Source of the DNA: Hevea brasiliensis | Taxonomy: Eukaryota; Streptophyta; Magnoliopsida; Malpighiales; Euphorbiaceae | Assembly (NCBI RefSeq): GCF_030052815.1 | Contig: NC_079505.1 | Span: 21,536,489 to 21,600,488 of the forward strand | DNA: 64,000 bases | Direction: 5' to 3' | Shown here: positions 1-11,340 of the stretch, one piece after another | Layout of the letters: each line of letters begins with the position of its first letter | Position numbering within the stretch: position 1 is the stretch's first letter | The notes under the pieces: model-generated | Told to the model about the DNA's origin: nothing | Database searches by the model: none | What the model saw: only the letters and a program-made list of their open reading frames with translations | Position numbers and translations under genes: made by a program

Positions 1-2601
1 GTATTTGGGATTTAGGGTTTTATGAAAATTTAGGGTTTTGTTCATGTAATGGTGCATGAACATTTTAATGGTCAATGAGTGACCATTTAGTAAGATTTAA
101 CTATAAATTAAAGTGAATTAGGGCATTGAAGTTTGATTTGGTAAATTGCCCTTAAGGTGCCAGAATCACTGGACTTGAGTTTAGTGTGATTGGACAACAA
201 TAACTGGAATTGTAAAACTTCAATTGGTGCAAAGCCAATTGAAGGTGAAACTAGACACATAATATCACAACTTTTGATGAAGAAATCTTGCCCAGAAAAC
301 AAACTTAGGATATCCTAAAAATTGACCAAATCTGGGTAGCACCAATTCTGCTTGGGCAAAATGACCAAATGAACAGTGTTCATTCATTTGGTCATAACTC
401 AGTGTAGAAAGGTCCAATTGACCTGAAATTTATATCAATGAAAAGATTAGACAATTTATAACAACTTTCATGAACAACATAATTCCAAATTTTGACCAGA
501 ACTTAATGGAATTGTCCACCAAAGTCAAGATACCAAATCTAGCAGAACCAAATTGCCCAGAAATTCTGGGTACAGGTTAATCCGGCCAGTTATGGTAAAA
601 TAGCCATAACTTGAGTTAGAAAACTCCAAATGGAGTTATTCAAAAAGGAAATTAAAGAAAACACATAAAGGAACAACTTTGATGAAGAAAAGTTTTCCAA
701 ATTTTCACTGTAGCTTAGACCAATGAAACAATAAACTTAAGGTATGAAATATGAAAATTTTGAATAACATAAAGTAAGCTTTGAAATGGTATTGGAAATC
801 AATGCCAACAAAAATAAAATGTAAAATGTGGTATATTGATGAACTTAGGCTTAACAAATCTATTATGAATCAAAAACTCAACCTTTAAATGAAAATGGTC
901 AAATGAATAGTACCACTAATTATGTGAAGTAGAAAAACAAACTATAAGAATCATTATAGTTGTTAATATAAGATGTGGTAGGTAAATTGTGAATGATGAA
1001 GTTGAGTGACCCCAATGATATAGGAAATGGTATAATAAATTAGAAAGCTATTGTAATGATTAAAATATAGATAATGCAAATAGTTGATTTAAATTTTTGA
1101 ATTTGAGTGACACAAGGATTTAAGGAAAATTTAGTTAAATTTGAAATCCATGAAATATTCATTAACTACTTGGAATATGAATAATAATTTACATAAATAG
1201 GGCAATGAATAAATGAATGTATAAATAAAACTTTAGTTCCCATTATGGGAGAAAGGACAAGAAAAAGTATTTTGAATACAATGGTGCATGAGAACAATTG
1301 TTTTGAATTGTGATCATTATGGATAACATAATGAATATATAAATTACGATGAATGCATAAATTATGTAAATATTAAACTTAAAGATTTATGTTTCTATTA
1401 TGAAAAAGATTAAAATGCTAGAAATTATAATTAGAACCTATAATGAAATAGTGAAACTTATGAACATTTAATGGTACTATGTGCCTATGTATTACCTAGA
1501 CACGTGTGTCAAATTGGATAGATTAACATGCTAATAGGGTATTGTTTTAGCAGTACTGCGAAAAGCTTCATACCTGCATTCATGGCTTTATTCCCACACT
1601 CATGGCTTTTTAGCCAAACTGACTGCATACGTGGTTGACGTTCTGCGTCCCATGGTATGACGGCCCGAGACACCGCGGTGTCCAGTGCCAACGACCTGTT
1701 ATCCAGTTTAGTCAGCCTGTCATAAGTTGCTTGGGTAGTGAAATTTATTGAAATAATTTAAGAATATTAGCAACTGAAAATATTAGCAATTAAATAAATG
1801 AGTAAGAATATTTAAATTATTATAAAAGAATTGAGCGCTTTTGAATATGAATAAATTAAAACAAAGAATAGTTAATACTAGAAGTATTATATGAAATTAA
1901 ATTAAATTCTAGAGTATCCAAATTTTGATACATTTCTTTTTTTTATTGTATATTATTTTCTTGTTATATTATTGCACCACTAAACAGCAATGCTTAGCGT
2001 GATGGATTGTTTCCTTCACGCAGGTACTGAAGATAAAGCCTAGTGGATATGAGACTGGGATCTTGGAGTTCGGATCTGCAGAAGTGTCAGAAGTATATAG
2101 GTTGTCACCTTCTCAGTAATGCATATAGATAGAGCTCACAAAAGTTATTTTATGTATTTATAATTAGTTATTATGTTGAAATATAAATTATGGAATTGTA
2201 ATTAATTTGTATATCATGTAAAGTATGAACTTTATGTAATTAGTTGTAAATCATATAAATTAATAGAAATATGAGAATTTTGATATATGAAATGAGCATG
2301 AATGAATATGCATGGTAATGAATAAGAATCAAAATGTATGGACACTATCAGAAATGATGAGCATGAATGAGATCTTTATTTGAAAATATTATTGAAATTT
2401 TCAAATAGGTGAATAGTGAAATACGTCAACTGGTAATAAAATAGGGGAAACTCCGCTGGTTTCTCCGTAGAAAAATAATTGATATTAAAATATAACGAGA
2501 TCAAATTATTAAAGGAATAAAGTAATATAAGATAGAGTGCTCCGGCATTGAGTGTGACATGTCTTGTTCGGCTACACTGTAGTCGGGTGAAGGGTGTCAC
2601 A
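1..2601 (-). mobile_element. Partial LTR of family C, minus orientation, cut by the window edge
   Basis: Read on the minus strand, the sequence starts at 2601 with TGTGACACCC. It matches the first ~2.9 kb of the LTR at 55591-59653 along its whole length, including the block with the CCGCGG site (about 1670-1690 here, 56790-56800 there). No coding potential is visible. The element starts exactly where the 5' LTR of element A loses its upstream part, so it inserted into that LTR; the expected 5-bp target duplication (AAGTC at 2602-2606) has its partner left of the window. It could be a solo LTR or one end of a full element; the window does not say which. Confidence 0.75.
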
Positions 2602-4708
2602 AAGTCCCTCGACAAGTGATGGTATAAAAGGCCAACAGCTTATTTTCTGACCAAAAGTGACTTAATTTCTCACTTCTCTATCTCTCTCACCTTGGTACAC
2701 ATGCAAAAGGCTTTCTAAGGAGATTTTCTTGGCTATTACACGTGGTGAAGCTTGATTTCTTCTTCGGGGAAGCTTGGTGAACTTGGAATTGAAGTTAGAA
2801 TCGTCAATTCACTTTCTTCTCCATTTCAAGGGAAAAAGTAATTTCTCTTTCTTTTGGTCCTTTAGAAGAATTCAAGTATACATAAGTATATGAGTGTGTT
2901 GGATTTTAAGTTGCATGTGATTTATACATGATTTTAAGTTTTGTTTTTGGAAAAAGTGTTTTGGGTGCTTGATTGTTAAATGAAGTATTGTTTTTGTTTA
3001 TATCAAGTCTAAGTGCTTATGGATCTAGAATGGTTAGTTTTCTTAGTTATACCTAAGGATTTCTTATTGTTATGTTGATGGAAGTTTATTGGAACCTTTA
3101 ATCCTAGCTTTTAGGTGTTGCATGTGAGCTTGGAGCATGGATTCAAGTTGTTTTAGGTCTTGAGAATGTGCTTATGTGGTTGCATTGTGATTTGGAGCTA
3201 TGGGATATGTTTTAGAGGTTTTGGGAAGAAGAATTCTACTATTTTCAACTTGAAAATTCTGGAAATTCCAAAGTTCGACTACTGAATACCATTGTTTTGG
3301 CAGCCAAAGCATATAGTTTCTCTAGAAAATCTGGAGAAATTTCAGGTTCTGTAGTCGAAGTGGCTACTACCCAAAAGGGGGGCACCCGATATTCAAAGGT
3401 TCGGCAGCCAAAGTCCAAGCCTTCGGTGGTCACAGTGGCTACCGCCCAAAATGGGCACCCGATGATCAAAGGTTCGGTTGCAAAAGTCTAAGAATCCGGT
3501 AGCCAAACTTAATTCTCCCATCTTTATTTCTTCTTCTTCAATTCCAAGGTTCCAAAACATGATTTTATGGTTCATAAGTGCCTAGAATAATATGTTTGAA
3601 GTGTGTATAGAGTTCTAGAGCTTCGAATAACTCACTAGGTTCTGATGGTTATAGGATAGGACTTGAGGGATTCAAGAAGCTAAGCATCCGAGGTTAGTTA
3701 CCATTCATGATAGGTGGTTGATAGGCTATAAGAGGTGAGTAATTCTAACCTTAATAAATTTAAATTTTAACTTATAATCATTCTCTTGCATCATGTCATA
3801 TTTATTTAGGGTGTATGTATCTAGAACACGAATATGTTACACAATTGCATAATTATTGTTAGTGCATGATGGATTTTGGATGACCTATTGACTCCTCTCA
3901 TGTTTATGACCATGTTATGTTATGTATGCTATGGATCCATAAAATCTAAGAAGAGATCTTACGATGCCTCTTGGTGCATGACACATGTCATGTTATAAGC
4001 AAAAGTCTTGATGAGTCTCTGTATGAGTTAAGTACATTAGATATAGTAAGCAAAAGTCTTGAGGAGCCTCTGTATAAGCCGGGCATATTGGATTAAAGAA
4101 GTCACTAGTGACATGTCTGTCCTATGTGAAATGTTTATGATGTAAAAACTCATCTAAATGATGCATTGCATATGTATGAAATGAATGTGATAATTAAATG
4201 TGGTTAGTTTACTCACTGAGCCTGTGTAAGCTTACCCCTTTCCCCTAACCCCAACTACAGGAGTGTAAAAATAGAAGAGTTCTTTGGAGCTTGAGCAGCA
4301 AGGATAGTTGTAGAGTGTTTAAATGTATATTGTATGATTAGTGGACAAGTAACATGTAAAGAAATAGTTACTATGCTAATATTAAAGTTTGATAGATGTT
4401 TATATTAAGCATAAGTAATGTAATTATGTATGTTTTTAAATCTAAGCTAACTCCTTATGTGAGAATGTATGTATAAACCAATTACACTTTAGTGTTTTAT
4501 ATATGAAAATGTTCAAATTTTGAACCGATTTTTATGATAATAATGATGAATGAGAAATCTAAAATGTAATGGTTTGGAGTATGCTTGAATTGTGAGATAC
4601 AGAACTATGTTCATAATTAACAGGTTTTTAAGCTTGCTACGAGTTTCGACAATCTTAAGCTGACTCGATCTCTAGCGTTAGAAACAGCCACCTGGTTGGG
4701 TCATTTCA
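2602..4708 (+). repeat. 5' LTR of element A (Tekay-type), upstream end missing
   Basis: This matches the 3' LTR pieces at 13150-15042 and 39235-39433 along its length, with many substitutions (an older insertion than element B). About 280 bp of U3 present at 12868-13150 is absent here because the family C element at 1-2601 cuts it off. The LTR ends in TTCA at 4708 and is followed by a tRNA-Met primer site. Positions 3330-3510 contain about 2.3 copies of a ~73-bp tandem unit, also present around 13930-14110. The ORFs called here on both strands are chance readings of that repeat. Confidence 0.85.
2623..2630 (+). promoter_or_regulatory. TATA box of element A (5' LTR)
   Basis: TATAAAAG, conserved in the 3' LTR at 13180-13187. 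It lies only about 22 bp inside the junction with the inverted family C element, so nearly all upstream U3 promoter sequence is gone from this LTR. Confidence 0.6.
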
Positions 4709-4712
4709 AAGT

Positions 4713-4726
4713 TGGTATTAGAGTTC
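4713..4726 (+). other. Primer binding site of element A (tRNA-iMet)
   Basis: TGGTATTAGAGTTC lies 4 bases after the LTR end. It is a slightly mutated form of the plant Ty3/gypsy primer site complementary to initiator tRNA-Met (usual core TGGTATCAGAG). Confidence 0.75.
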
Positions 4727-4961
4727 TAAGTTCGATAAGTGAACCTAGATGCTAGTAAAAGTATAGAATAGAGGTAAAAGGAAGTATGTTGACTAGCACA
4801 GTTAGGAAAATACATGTTCAATAGGGTTGAGTCCTTATATGTTATATAATGAATGTTATGTGTATGTTAGGTTTCATGTTATGCCTGTTTATATTTTGTG
4901 TGTTCATGTGACTCCACATGAACTTTTTGTGTGCTTAACACTTTTTGTTTACTTTTAAAAA

Positions 4962-6420
4962 ATGCAAGGTTCAAGACAGTCCGTTAGGTTAACAGGTGCC
5001 CTACCCAAGAATAAGGGTATTGGAATACTACCTATGAACCCTATTGCCAGGGAGAGAGCAAGTAGAAATGGAAGAGGAGAATCTTCAAGAGGCCTTAGAA
5101 GGTCTTTTAAGGTTAGCAAGGAAACCTCCAATGCACCTAGAGTGTTAGTAGATGCATGAAACAATTCCCATGGTCTTTCCATAACAACATAAAAACCTTA
5201 AGCCTTCTGGTATGGGAAGGATGGGAAAAGATAGTTTTGTGGAGGGAGAAGACGAGTCAGAGTTTATATCCTCACCTCAAAAAGGATTGGATTATGGGTT
5301 TGGTTATAGCTATCCACAATAGGGAAGTTTTGGAAACTCTAAGTTTATGGGCTACATCCCTCCTTCATGCCCTACCCACCTTACTTTCCACAGTTCAACC
5401 CGTATCGGATGTATCCTCCCCAATAATATCCCCATAGCTCTTCAACCACCATGGGAACTCAGAACCCTATGAAAGGAGTTACAATAGAATAAGCACCACC
5501 ACTACCTCCTACAGCTCCAGTAGTTCTTACACAAGAGACTGGGATAAGTGGTAGAGGTAAAACAAAAATGACGGACTACCTGAAACTGGATGCACCTAAA
5601 TACAAGGAAGGAGATGATCCTTTCAAGTATATAAAAGCATGTAAGATGATAACAGATGAGTTGGGTGCCAGTGACAATAGGGCCATTCAGATGGCTGACT
5701 TTTACCTTGAAATATAAGAAGGCAAATGAATAGTATAAGGCTTATATTGCTGATAAGATTGACAGCATGACCTAGTCTTAGTTTATGGTGGAATTTACCA
5801 ACTGGGCCTTCTTAGAAATCTCTAGAGAGTTAAAGCTGGTAGATTTTAAGCAATTGAGACAAATAGCTGGTGTGAGTATGGATGAGTACATAGACAAGTT
5901 TGTGGATCTTCTGCAGTATGTGGGGCAGGAGTATGATATTAATAGAAATAAGGCTAAGAAGTACACATAGGGGTTGCATTCTAGATACTCTTCCCTGATT
6001 TTGGCTACTGAAACCACTTCCATTAAATAATAGATGTAGCACGAAAGATGGAAGCCAGGGCTATCATCGAAGGGAGTCTAGATCTGAAAAGTACCAAGGC
6101 CGAATAGTCTGCAATTCTAAAAGCTATAGATGTTAGGAGGTTCAGTCACATGACTAAGGCTATTTTTGCATCCGAGACCAAGAAGGAAAAAGGAGGAAAG
6201 TTTGGCAAGAAACAAAAGAAGAATAAATTCTGGAGCAAAATTAAGTTAGGCATTAGGATGAGAAATGGATCTAGTTCAGTTTGGATAATTTTGATTGTGT
6301 TAGAAGTGGGAAACCTTGCAGGTTTGAAACCTCTGAGTATTACAGATGTGGTTAGAAGGGATACATGGCAAGGGAGTATCTCAATATGGAAAGGGTGGCT
6401 TTTTAACAAGTAGGGTTAGG
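4962..6420 (+). pseudogene. gag: Element A gag, broken
   Basis: The nucleocapsid-precursor polyprotein of the chromovirus is recognisable but shifted and stopped. The N-terminal basic piece is at 4962-5159. The Retrotrans_gag core runs from about 5570 (TDYLKLDAPKYKEGDDPF) to about 6010, with peptides such as FTNWAFLEISRELKLVDF and YIDKFVDLLQYVGQEYD in one frame. The zinc knuckle near 6330-6385 reads YRCG, stop, KGYMAREY: the His and the last Cys of the CCHC motif are both Tyr. In-frame stops are common. The stretch 4727-4961 before it is untranslated leader. There is no sign of a working protein. Confidence 0.8.
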
Positions 6421-6587
6421 TAGCGTAGTGTTGCCTAACCGGTGGCGAGACAGACTTCTATGGGTCCCTCATCAGGAAAGAGATAGGGTAGAGGATGAGG
6501 TTGTTCATCCTCCACAGTAGGTTCACAAGGGAGGCACCAGTCCGGATATTTACCATGATATAATAGGAAGCCAATATTTCCAACACT

Positions 6588-6866
6588 GTGGTATCAAGTA
6601 ATCTTTGCATTGAGAGTTTCAATGTGCATGCTTTAATTGATCCAGGTGCATCACACTCTTTTGTTAAACCTGATATAGTCCTAATATTGGGACTGGTAGT
6701 TTTAAGTTTAGAATGTCTGTTACTTGTTAGTGGAGCCAAGTGTGAACCTTTGGTAACAAAGATAATCTGTTATGCTTGTCCAATAATGATTGAAGACAAA
6801 TGTTTTCCAACTGACCTAGTAGTTCTAAAATTGACAGATTTTGATGTCATTCTAGGAATGGATTAG
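6588..6866 (+). pseudogene. Element A aspartic protease domain
   Basis: An open segment of 92 codons with the retropepsin signature: active-site region ALIDPGASHSFV (about residues 15-26) and the C-terminal hydrophobic-Gly flap partner DVILGMD at the end. DPG in place of DTG is usual in Tekay/Del elements, so this site need not be inactive. It ends at a TAG where the family has Trp (GMDWL). In a functional element it would cleave the Gag-Pol polyprotein; here it lies between broken gag and broken RT. Confidence 0.8.
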
Positions 6867-7079
6867 CTCTTAGCCAACTATGCTATCTTAGACTATAGAA
6901 GCAAAATAGTAGAATTTAAATGACAGGATGGGTCAATTGCAGCTTTCCAAGAAGATTAGGTAGCACTTGTAAAGGGTATGATCTCAGCCATGCAGCTAGG
7001 AAGATGTTCCATAAAGGGCATGGAGGGTTCATAGCACATGTTAAAGAAGTAGTAGAGAAAAAAAAGTAGACCAGGATCG

Positions 7080-8160
7080 GTTCCTATGATAAGAGAGTTT
7101 TCGTATGTATTTCTAGAGGAACTACTTGATTCACCACCCTAGAGGGAAATAGATTTTGAAATTGATCTAGTGCCTGGTACTAGACCCATATCTATTCCTC
7201 CTTACAGGATGGCTCCTACAGAGTTAAAAGAATAGATGTAGAAATTAGTAGACAAGGGATTCATCAGACTAAGTACCTCTCCTTGGGGTGCTCCTGTTTT
7301 GTTTATAAAGAAGAAAGATGGATCCCTAAGACTGTGCATTAAATACAGACAGTTGAATAGAGTAGCCATGAAAAACAAGTACCCTTTGCCCCATATTAAT
7401 GACCTATTTGATTAGCTAGGAGGAACTAGTTATTTTTCTAAGATAGACTTAAGATTTGGATATCACCAATTAAGGATCAAGGAGATGGAGATTCTGAAGA
7501 TTGCTTTTTGGACTAGATCTGAGACATTATGAGTTTCTTGTGATGCCATTCAAGTTAACCAATGCCCTAGGTGCATTCACAGATTTCATAAACAGGGTAT
7601 TTAGACCTCATCTGGATCACTTTGTGATCGTCTTCATTGATAACATATTAATATATTCCAGAAGCCTTGAAGAGCATGAATGGCATCTAAGAACGGTTCT
7701 TCAGATGTTGAGGGAGCATCAATTATATGCTAAGTTCTCTAAGTGTGAGTTCTAGCTAAAGTGTATATCTTTTTCAGGACATGTAGTGTCGAAGAATGGA
7801 ATTAAAGTGGATCCTAAAAAGGTTGAAGCAGTGGCAGATTAGCCATGGCTAACTACAATGACTGAGATTAAGAGTTTCCTAGGTTTGGTAAGCTATTGTA
7901 GGAGATTTGTGCCTGATTTCTTTAAGATAGATACTCCAATGACTAGGTTAACTCAGAAGAACAAGAACTTTGAATGGAGTGATCAGTGTTAAGAGAGCTT
8001 TGAGAAATGTTTGATTTCAGCACTAATACTAGCTTTGCCTTCAGGCAATGAAGATTTCACCATTTACTGCGATGTGTTCTTATGCAGAATGGTAGGGTAA
8101 TAGCATATGCTTTGAGATAGCTGAAGAAGCATGAAGCTAATTATCCCATTCATGATTTAG
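7080..8160 (+). pseudogene. Element A reverse transcriptase, broken
   Basis: This is the reverse transcriptase of the Pol polyprotein, which copies element RNA to cDNA in virus-like particles. The RT fold can be followed from [13 protein letters not shown] (about 7170) through [24 protein letters not shown], the segment at 7501-7755 ([14 protein letters not shown]) and GLVSYCRRFVPDF (about 7900). The catalytic box reads FIDN instead of FIDD (7633-7644), so the second catalytic Asp is Asn. Stops are at 7140, 7233, 7239, 7413, 7753 and 7840, all TAG, and there is a frameshift near 7490-7510. The end (7903-8160) is repeated in tandem at 8165-8180 plus 10835-11085. Confidence 0.9.
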
Positions 8161-8164
8161 CTAA
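7903..8164 (+). repeat. Tandem duplication in element A pol, copy 1
   Basis: The segment starting AGATTTGTGCCTGATT and ending CATGATTTAG, covering the RT/RNase H junction, occurs twice in direct orientation. Copy 2 is 8165-8180 plus 10835-11085, interrupted by the solo LTR. Without the inserted LTR, copy 2 is 267 bp against 258 bp here; the difference is a 9-bp deletion in copy 1 near 7995 (AGCTTTGAG against AGCTTCCAAAAGCTTAAG). The copies differ at many sites, so the duplication is old. Confidence 0.85.
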
Positions 8165-8180
8165 AGATTTGTGCCTGATT

Positions 8181-10829
8181 TGTAACACCCCAAAATTTTA
8201 AATTTTATTATTTTATGAGCATTTTTGGTATTTTAATTTTATTTAAATTTTAGGAATTTTTTTGAGATTTTTCGGATTTTAAAAATCGAGTTTGATTTTT
8301 CGAAAATATAAACTTTGATGATTTTTAAAAATTAATTTAAAGACCACGTGGCAAAACTAAAAATATATTTGAAATCTACGTATTTTTCTGAGTTTTCTGG
8401 AAATTTTTTGAAATTTTTGGACCTCGTTTTCGGTCCCGAGGCAGAGTAAAAATTCAAAATTTTGTATCCTGAATCGGACCGACCGAATCGAACCGGACCG
8501 GATCGGACCGATCGAATCGGACCGATCGAATCGGACCGATCGAATCGGACTGGCCTTTTCTTTTTCTTCCTTCTTCCTCCCGCGCGCGTCGACCTCTCTC
8601 CCTTCTCTCTCTCTTTTCTCTCTCCTCCCTCCTCCCCTTGCCGCGCCGCCGCCTCCCCTGCCTTCCCACCTCGCCGGCGCCACACCTCGGTCCTCCCCCA
8701 GGGCCGGTCGCCGCCTGGAACGCCGGAAAACGGCCTCTGAAGGGACGCGTAGCGCGCGTGCGACGTTTCGACTTCTCGGCCAAAATCCGGTCGATCCGGC
8801 CACCAGTTGGACCGGGTCTTGTGTCTAAAATCATCTACTCGACGAGAGCTTTCCATAGACACCAAGAACACCGAAATCCATCAAGCGGTTTGTCCAATTT
8901 TTGCCCTGGAAGTTTTAGCCCATTTTGACTTTCGGGCTAGATTTCTCACAAACCGTGAATCCCACGAGAAAACCGAGAGTACCAGAGCGCTCCACTCGTC
9001 GAGAGCTTCGCGACGACATAAATTTCAAATTTTTCCAACACCGTTTTTCGGTGGGTCCCACGGAACTTTGCAGTGTCTTTTCGAGCATTAAATGAGCTTA
9101 GAAAATTCTGAAAAATTTATGTACTAACCCCCGTGTTGTGGGATTCGTGTAGGTATCCTCAATTATTTGAAATTCGACGATTGGCCAAGATGCAAATTTC
9201 GGGCCAAAGCAGCCGTTCTGGAAAAAGTCTCCAAATTGGACCAAGGTTTTGGCTACCCCATTGTCGGGCGTCTGGCGCGTCCCGAAGTCGGAATCGGCAA
9301 AGGTAAACGACGTTGTTTTTCATAATTTTCTAGTGCTTAACTAGGATTAAAAATCCATAAAATATTCGTGGTAGCTCGAGAAAATTATGATTCTTTTGCA
9401 ATAGCCTAGTAATATTGCTAAGGACATGAGGCAAGGTTTTAGAATTTTTAGAGCTTGTTTGGGCGATTTTGCAAAAATGATTAATTATAAGGACTAAATT
9501 GAAATTTTACATATTGTGATGGATGGCGATTTGATGGGCGGGAGGGGCTATGTGATGTGATTGAGTTGTGGATATATGGATTGTGAATATAGAAGTGTGT
9601 TTTGAGCCCTTTTGCGAGTTGGGTAGGTCCTAGGTATAGGGAAACTCTGTAGGATTTTACACGACTTAGGGCGTATTTGGTCTTTTCTTGATTGTATTGA
9701 GTCATTTATATTAAAAATTGTAATGTAATTGTCGTGAGTGGAATGACCTTCTTCCTCCGCCCACGATGTGACGTTGTCAAGTCTGTGAGTAAAATATTAA
9801 TTTTAATTGTAATTTCACTATTATTATATGTTCAAGTATGCCCATGCATCACTTATATGCATATATTTATGTAGTTAAACTCTAGGCACGATTTATGTTG
9901 CATTGATAACTGTTAAAGTGCCATGGATGTTGTTGTGGTATTTGGAGCAGTGTGCGTGCGTTGGCGTGCGTGTGATGTGGTGTGGACTATGGATAGGACA
10001 GGTAGTCACGGCTTGAGTTCTTCGCTGTGACCCGATCCTTCGAGGGGTAGTCACGGCTTGAGTTCTTCGCTGGGACCCTCGATTTGGTTTATTAAGCGAA
10101 AGTCCGGCTTGAGTTCTTCGCTGGCACCAGGTTGGATTTAAGAGAGCTGTATAGGGGATCAGCTCCCATATATTATGACTGATACTACAGGGTGTGTGAG
10201 TGCTCCAAATTACCTCTTTGATGTTATGATGTGAAAATGTTGTTGATGTTGCATTTCACTCTACAGGGTGCATTAGTTTTAGATAGTTATAGAGATTATG
10301 GTTAAAATTGATATTTTACTCTCTGAGTCGAACGCTCACTCCTGTTCAATATTTTCAGAGCCACGGAGGATATTTTTGAGGTTAACCTGCTTCCTTTCCT
10401 CGCAGGTTGTTTATCAATATTTGTGTAATTTTATTTACTCCTAGAATTTCCGCATGTGTTAGAAATGTTTATTTGATTTGGGTCTGTAAACTAAATGATT
10501 ACTTTGGACCTGTAAACTTATATTCTATGCATGTTTGATGGATTGGATGAGGGAGCTGAGCTCCCATTTATTTTTATGTTGATGAGTATGTGAAGGGTGA
10601 GCTAAGCTCCCCAATTGAGTATTTACTGTGTTTACAGGTCGGGTGAGTCATAAACTCCCCGTTGGTAGGTCCATTTTATGGCCGGACTCTGTCCGGTTGA
10701 TTTTTTGATATTGGGCCCAAATGGGCCTTAGAGTTGGATTAATGAATAGTTAGGCTTACTACGGGCCTCGAGGGCTTTAGGCTGGCCCAGGTCCTAGTGC
10801 CGGTCCGGCCTATAGGTTGGGTCGTGACA
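8181..10829 (+). mobile_element. Solo LTR, 2649 bp, with perfect 5-bp target duplication TGATT
   Basis: Starts TGTAACACCC and ends GTCGTGACA, flanked by TGATT at 8176-8180 and 10830-10834. No gag, pol or internal primer site is present, so this is a solo LTR left by unequal recombination. It contains a GC-rich block with a ~15-bp tandem unit built from GACCGATCGAATCG (8468-8550), and three copies of a 24-bp unit (AGTCACGGCTTGAGTTCTTC core) at 10000-10130. Overlapping GC-rich reading frames at 8332-9091 on both strands are not genes. A fragment of a related LTR lies at 60735-60882. Confidence 0.9.
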
Positions 10830-10834
10830 TGATT

Positions 10835-11340
10835 TCTCCAAGATAGCTACTCCAATGCCTATGTTAACTCAGAAGAACAAGAAGTTTGAATGAAGTGATC
10901 AATATGAAGAGAGCTTCCAAAAGCTTAAGAAATGTCTAATTTCAACACCAATACTGGCTTTGCCTTTAGGCAATGAAGATTTCACCATTTACTACAATGT
11001 GTTCTTATGCAGAATGGTAGGGTAATAGCTTATGCTTCGAGATAGCTAAAGAAGCATGAAGCTAATTATCCCACTCATGATTTAGAAATGGCAGCCATAG
11101 TCTTCACCTTAAAGATGTGGTGACACCACAGGCTACACATGTCTCTAGTACATCTTCAACTAGAAAGAGCTGAATCTCAAACAAAGAAGATGGGTAGAAT
11201 TGCTTAATGATTATAGTTGTACCATCCAGTACCATCCAAAAAATGAAAATATTTTTGCAAATGCCCTTAGCTAGAAATCATTTGGCAGTTTAGCTTATAT
11301 ATCCGTAGAAAGGCAGCCTATCTTAAAAGAGTTGCACTAG
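10835..11340 (+). pseudogene. Element A RNase H region, broken
   Basis: Polymerase-associated RNase H, which degrades the RNA strand of the RNA-DNA hybrid. The first 250 bp are the second copy of the tandem duplication. Downstream, 11070-11130 continues into the single-copy sequence around ATHDLEMAAIVFTLKMW, the RT_RNaseH helix that precedes a His-rich segment in this family. Several stops and shifts are present (for example TGA in place of Trp after KMW). The protein is not usable. Confidence 0.75.

Noticed and set aside
8332..9091. Overlapping ORFs up to 179 aa on both strands
   Set aside because: They run through a GC-rich, repeat-containing part of the solo LTR, have biased low-complexity composition and no recognisable domain.
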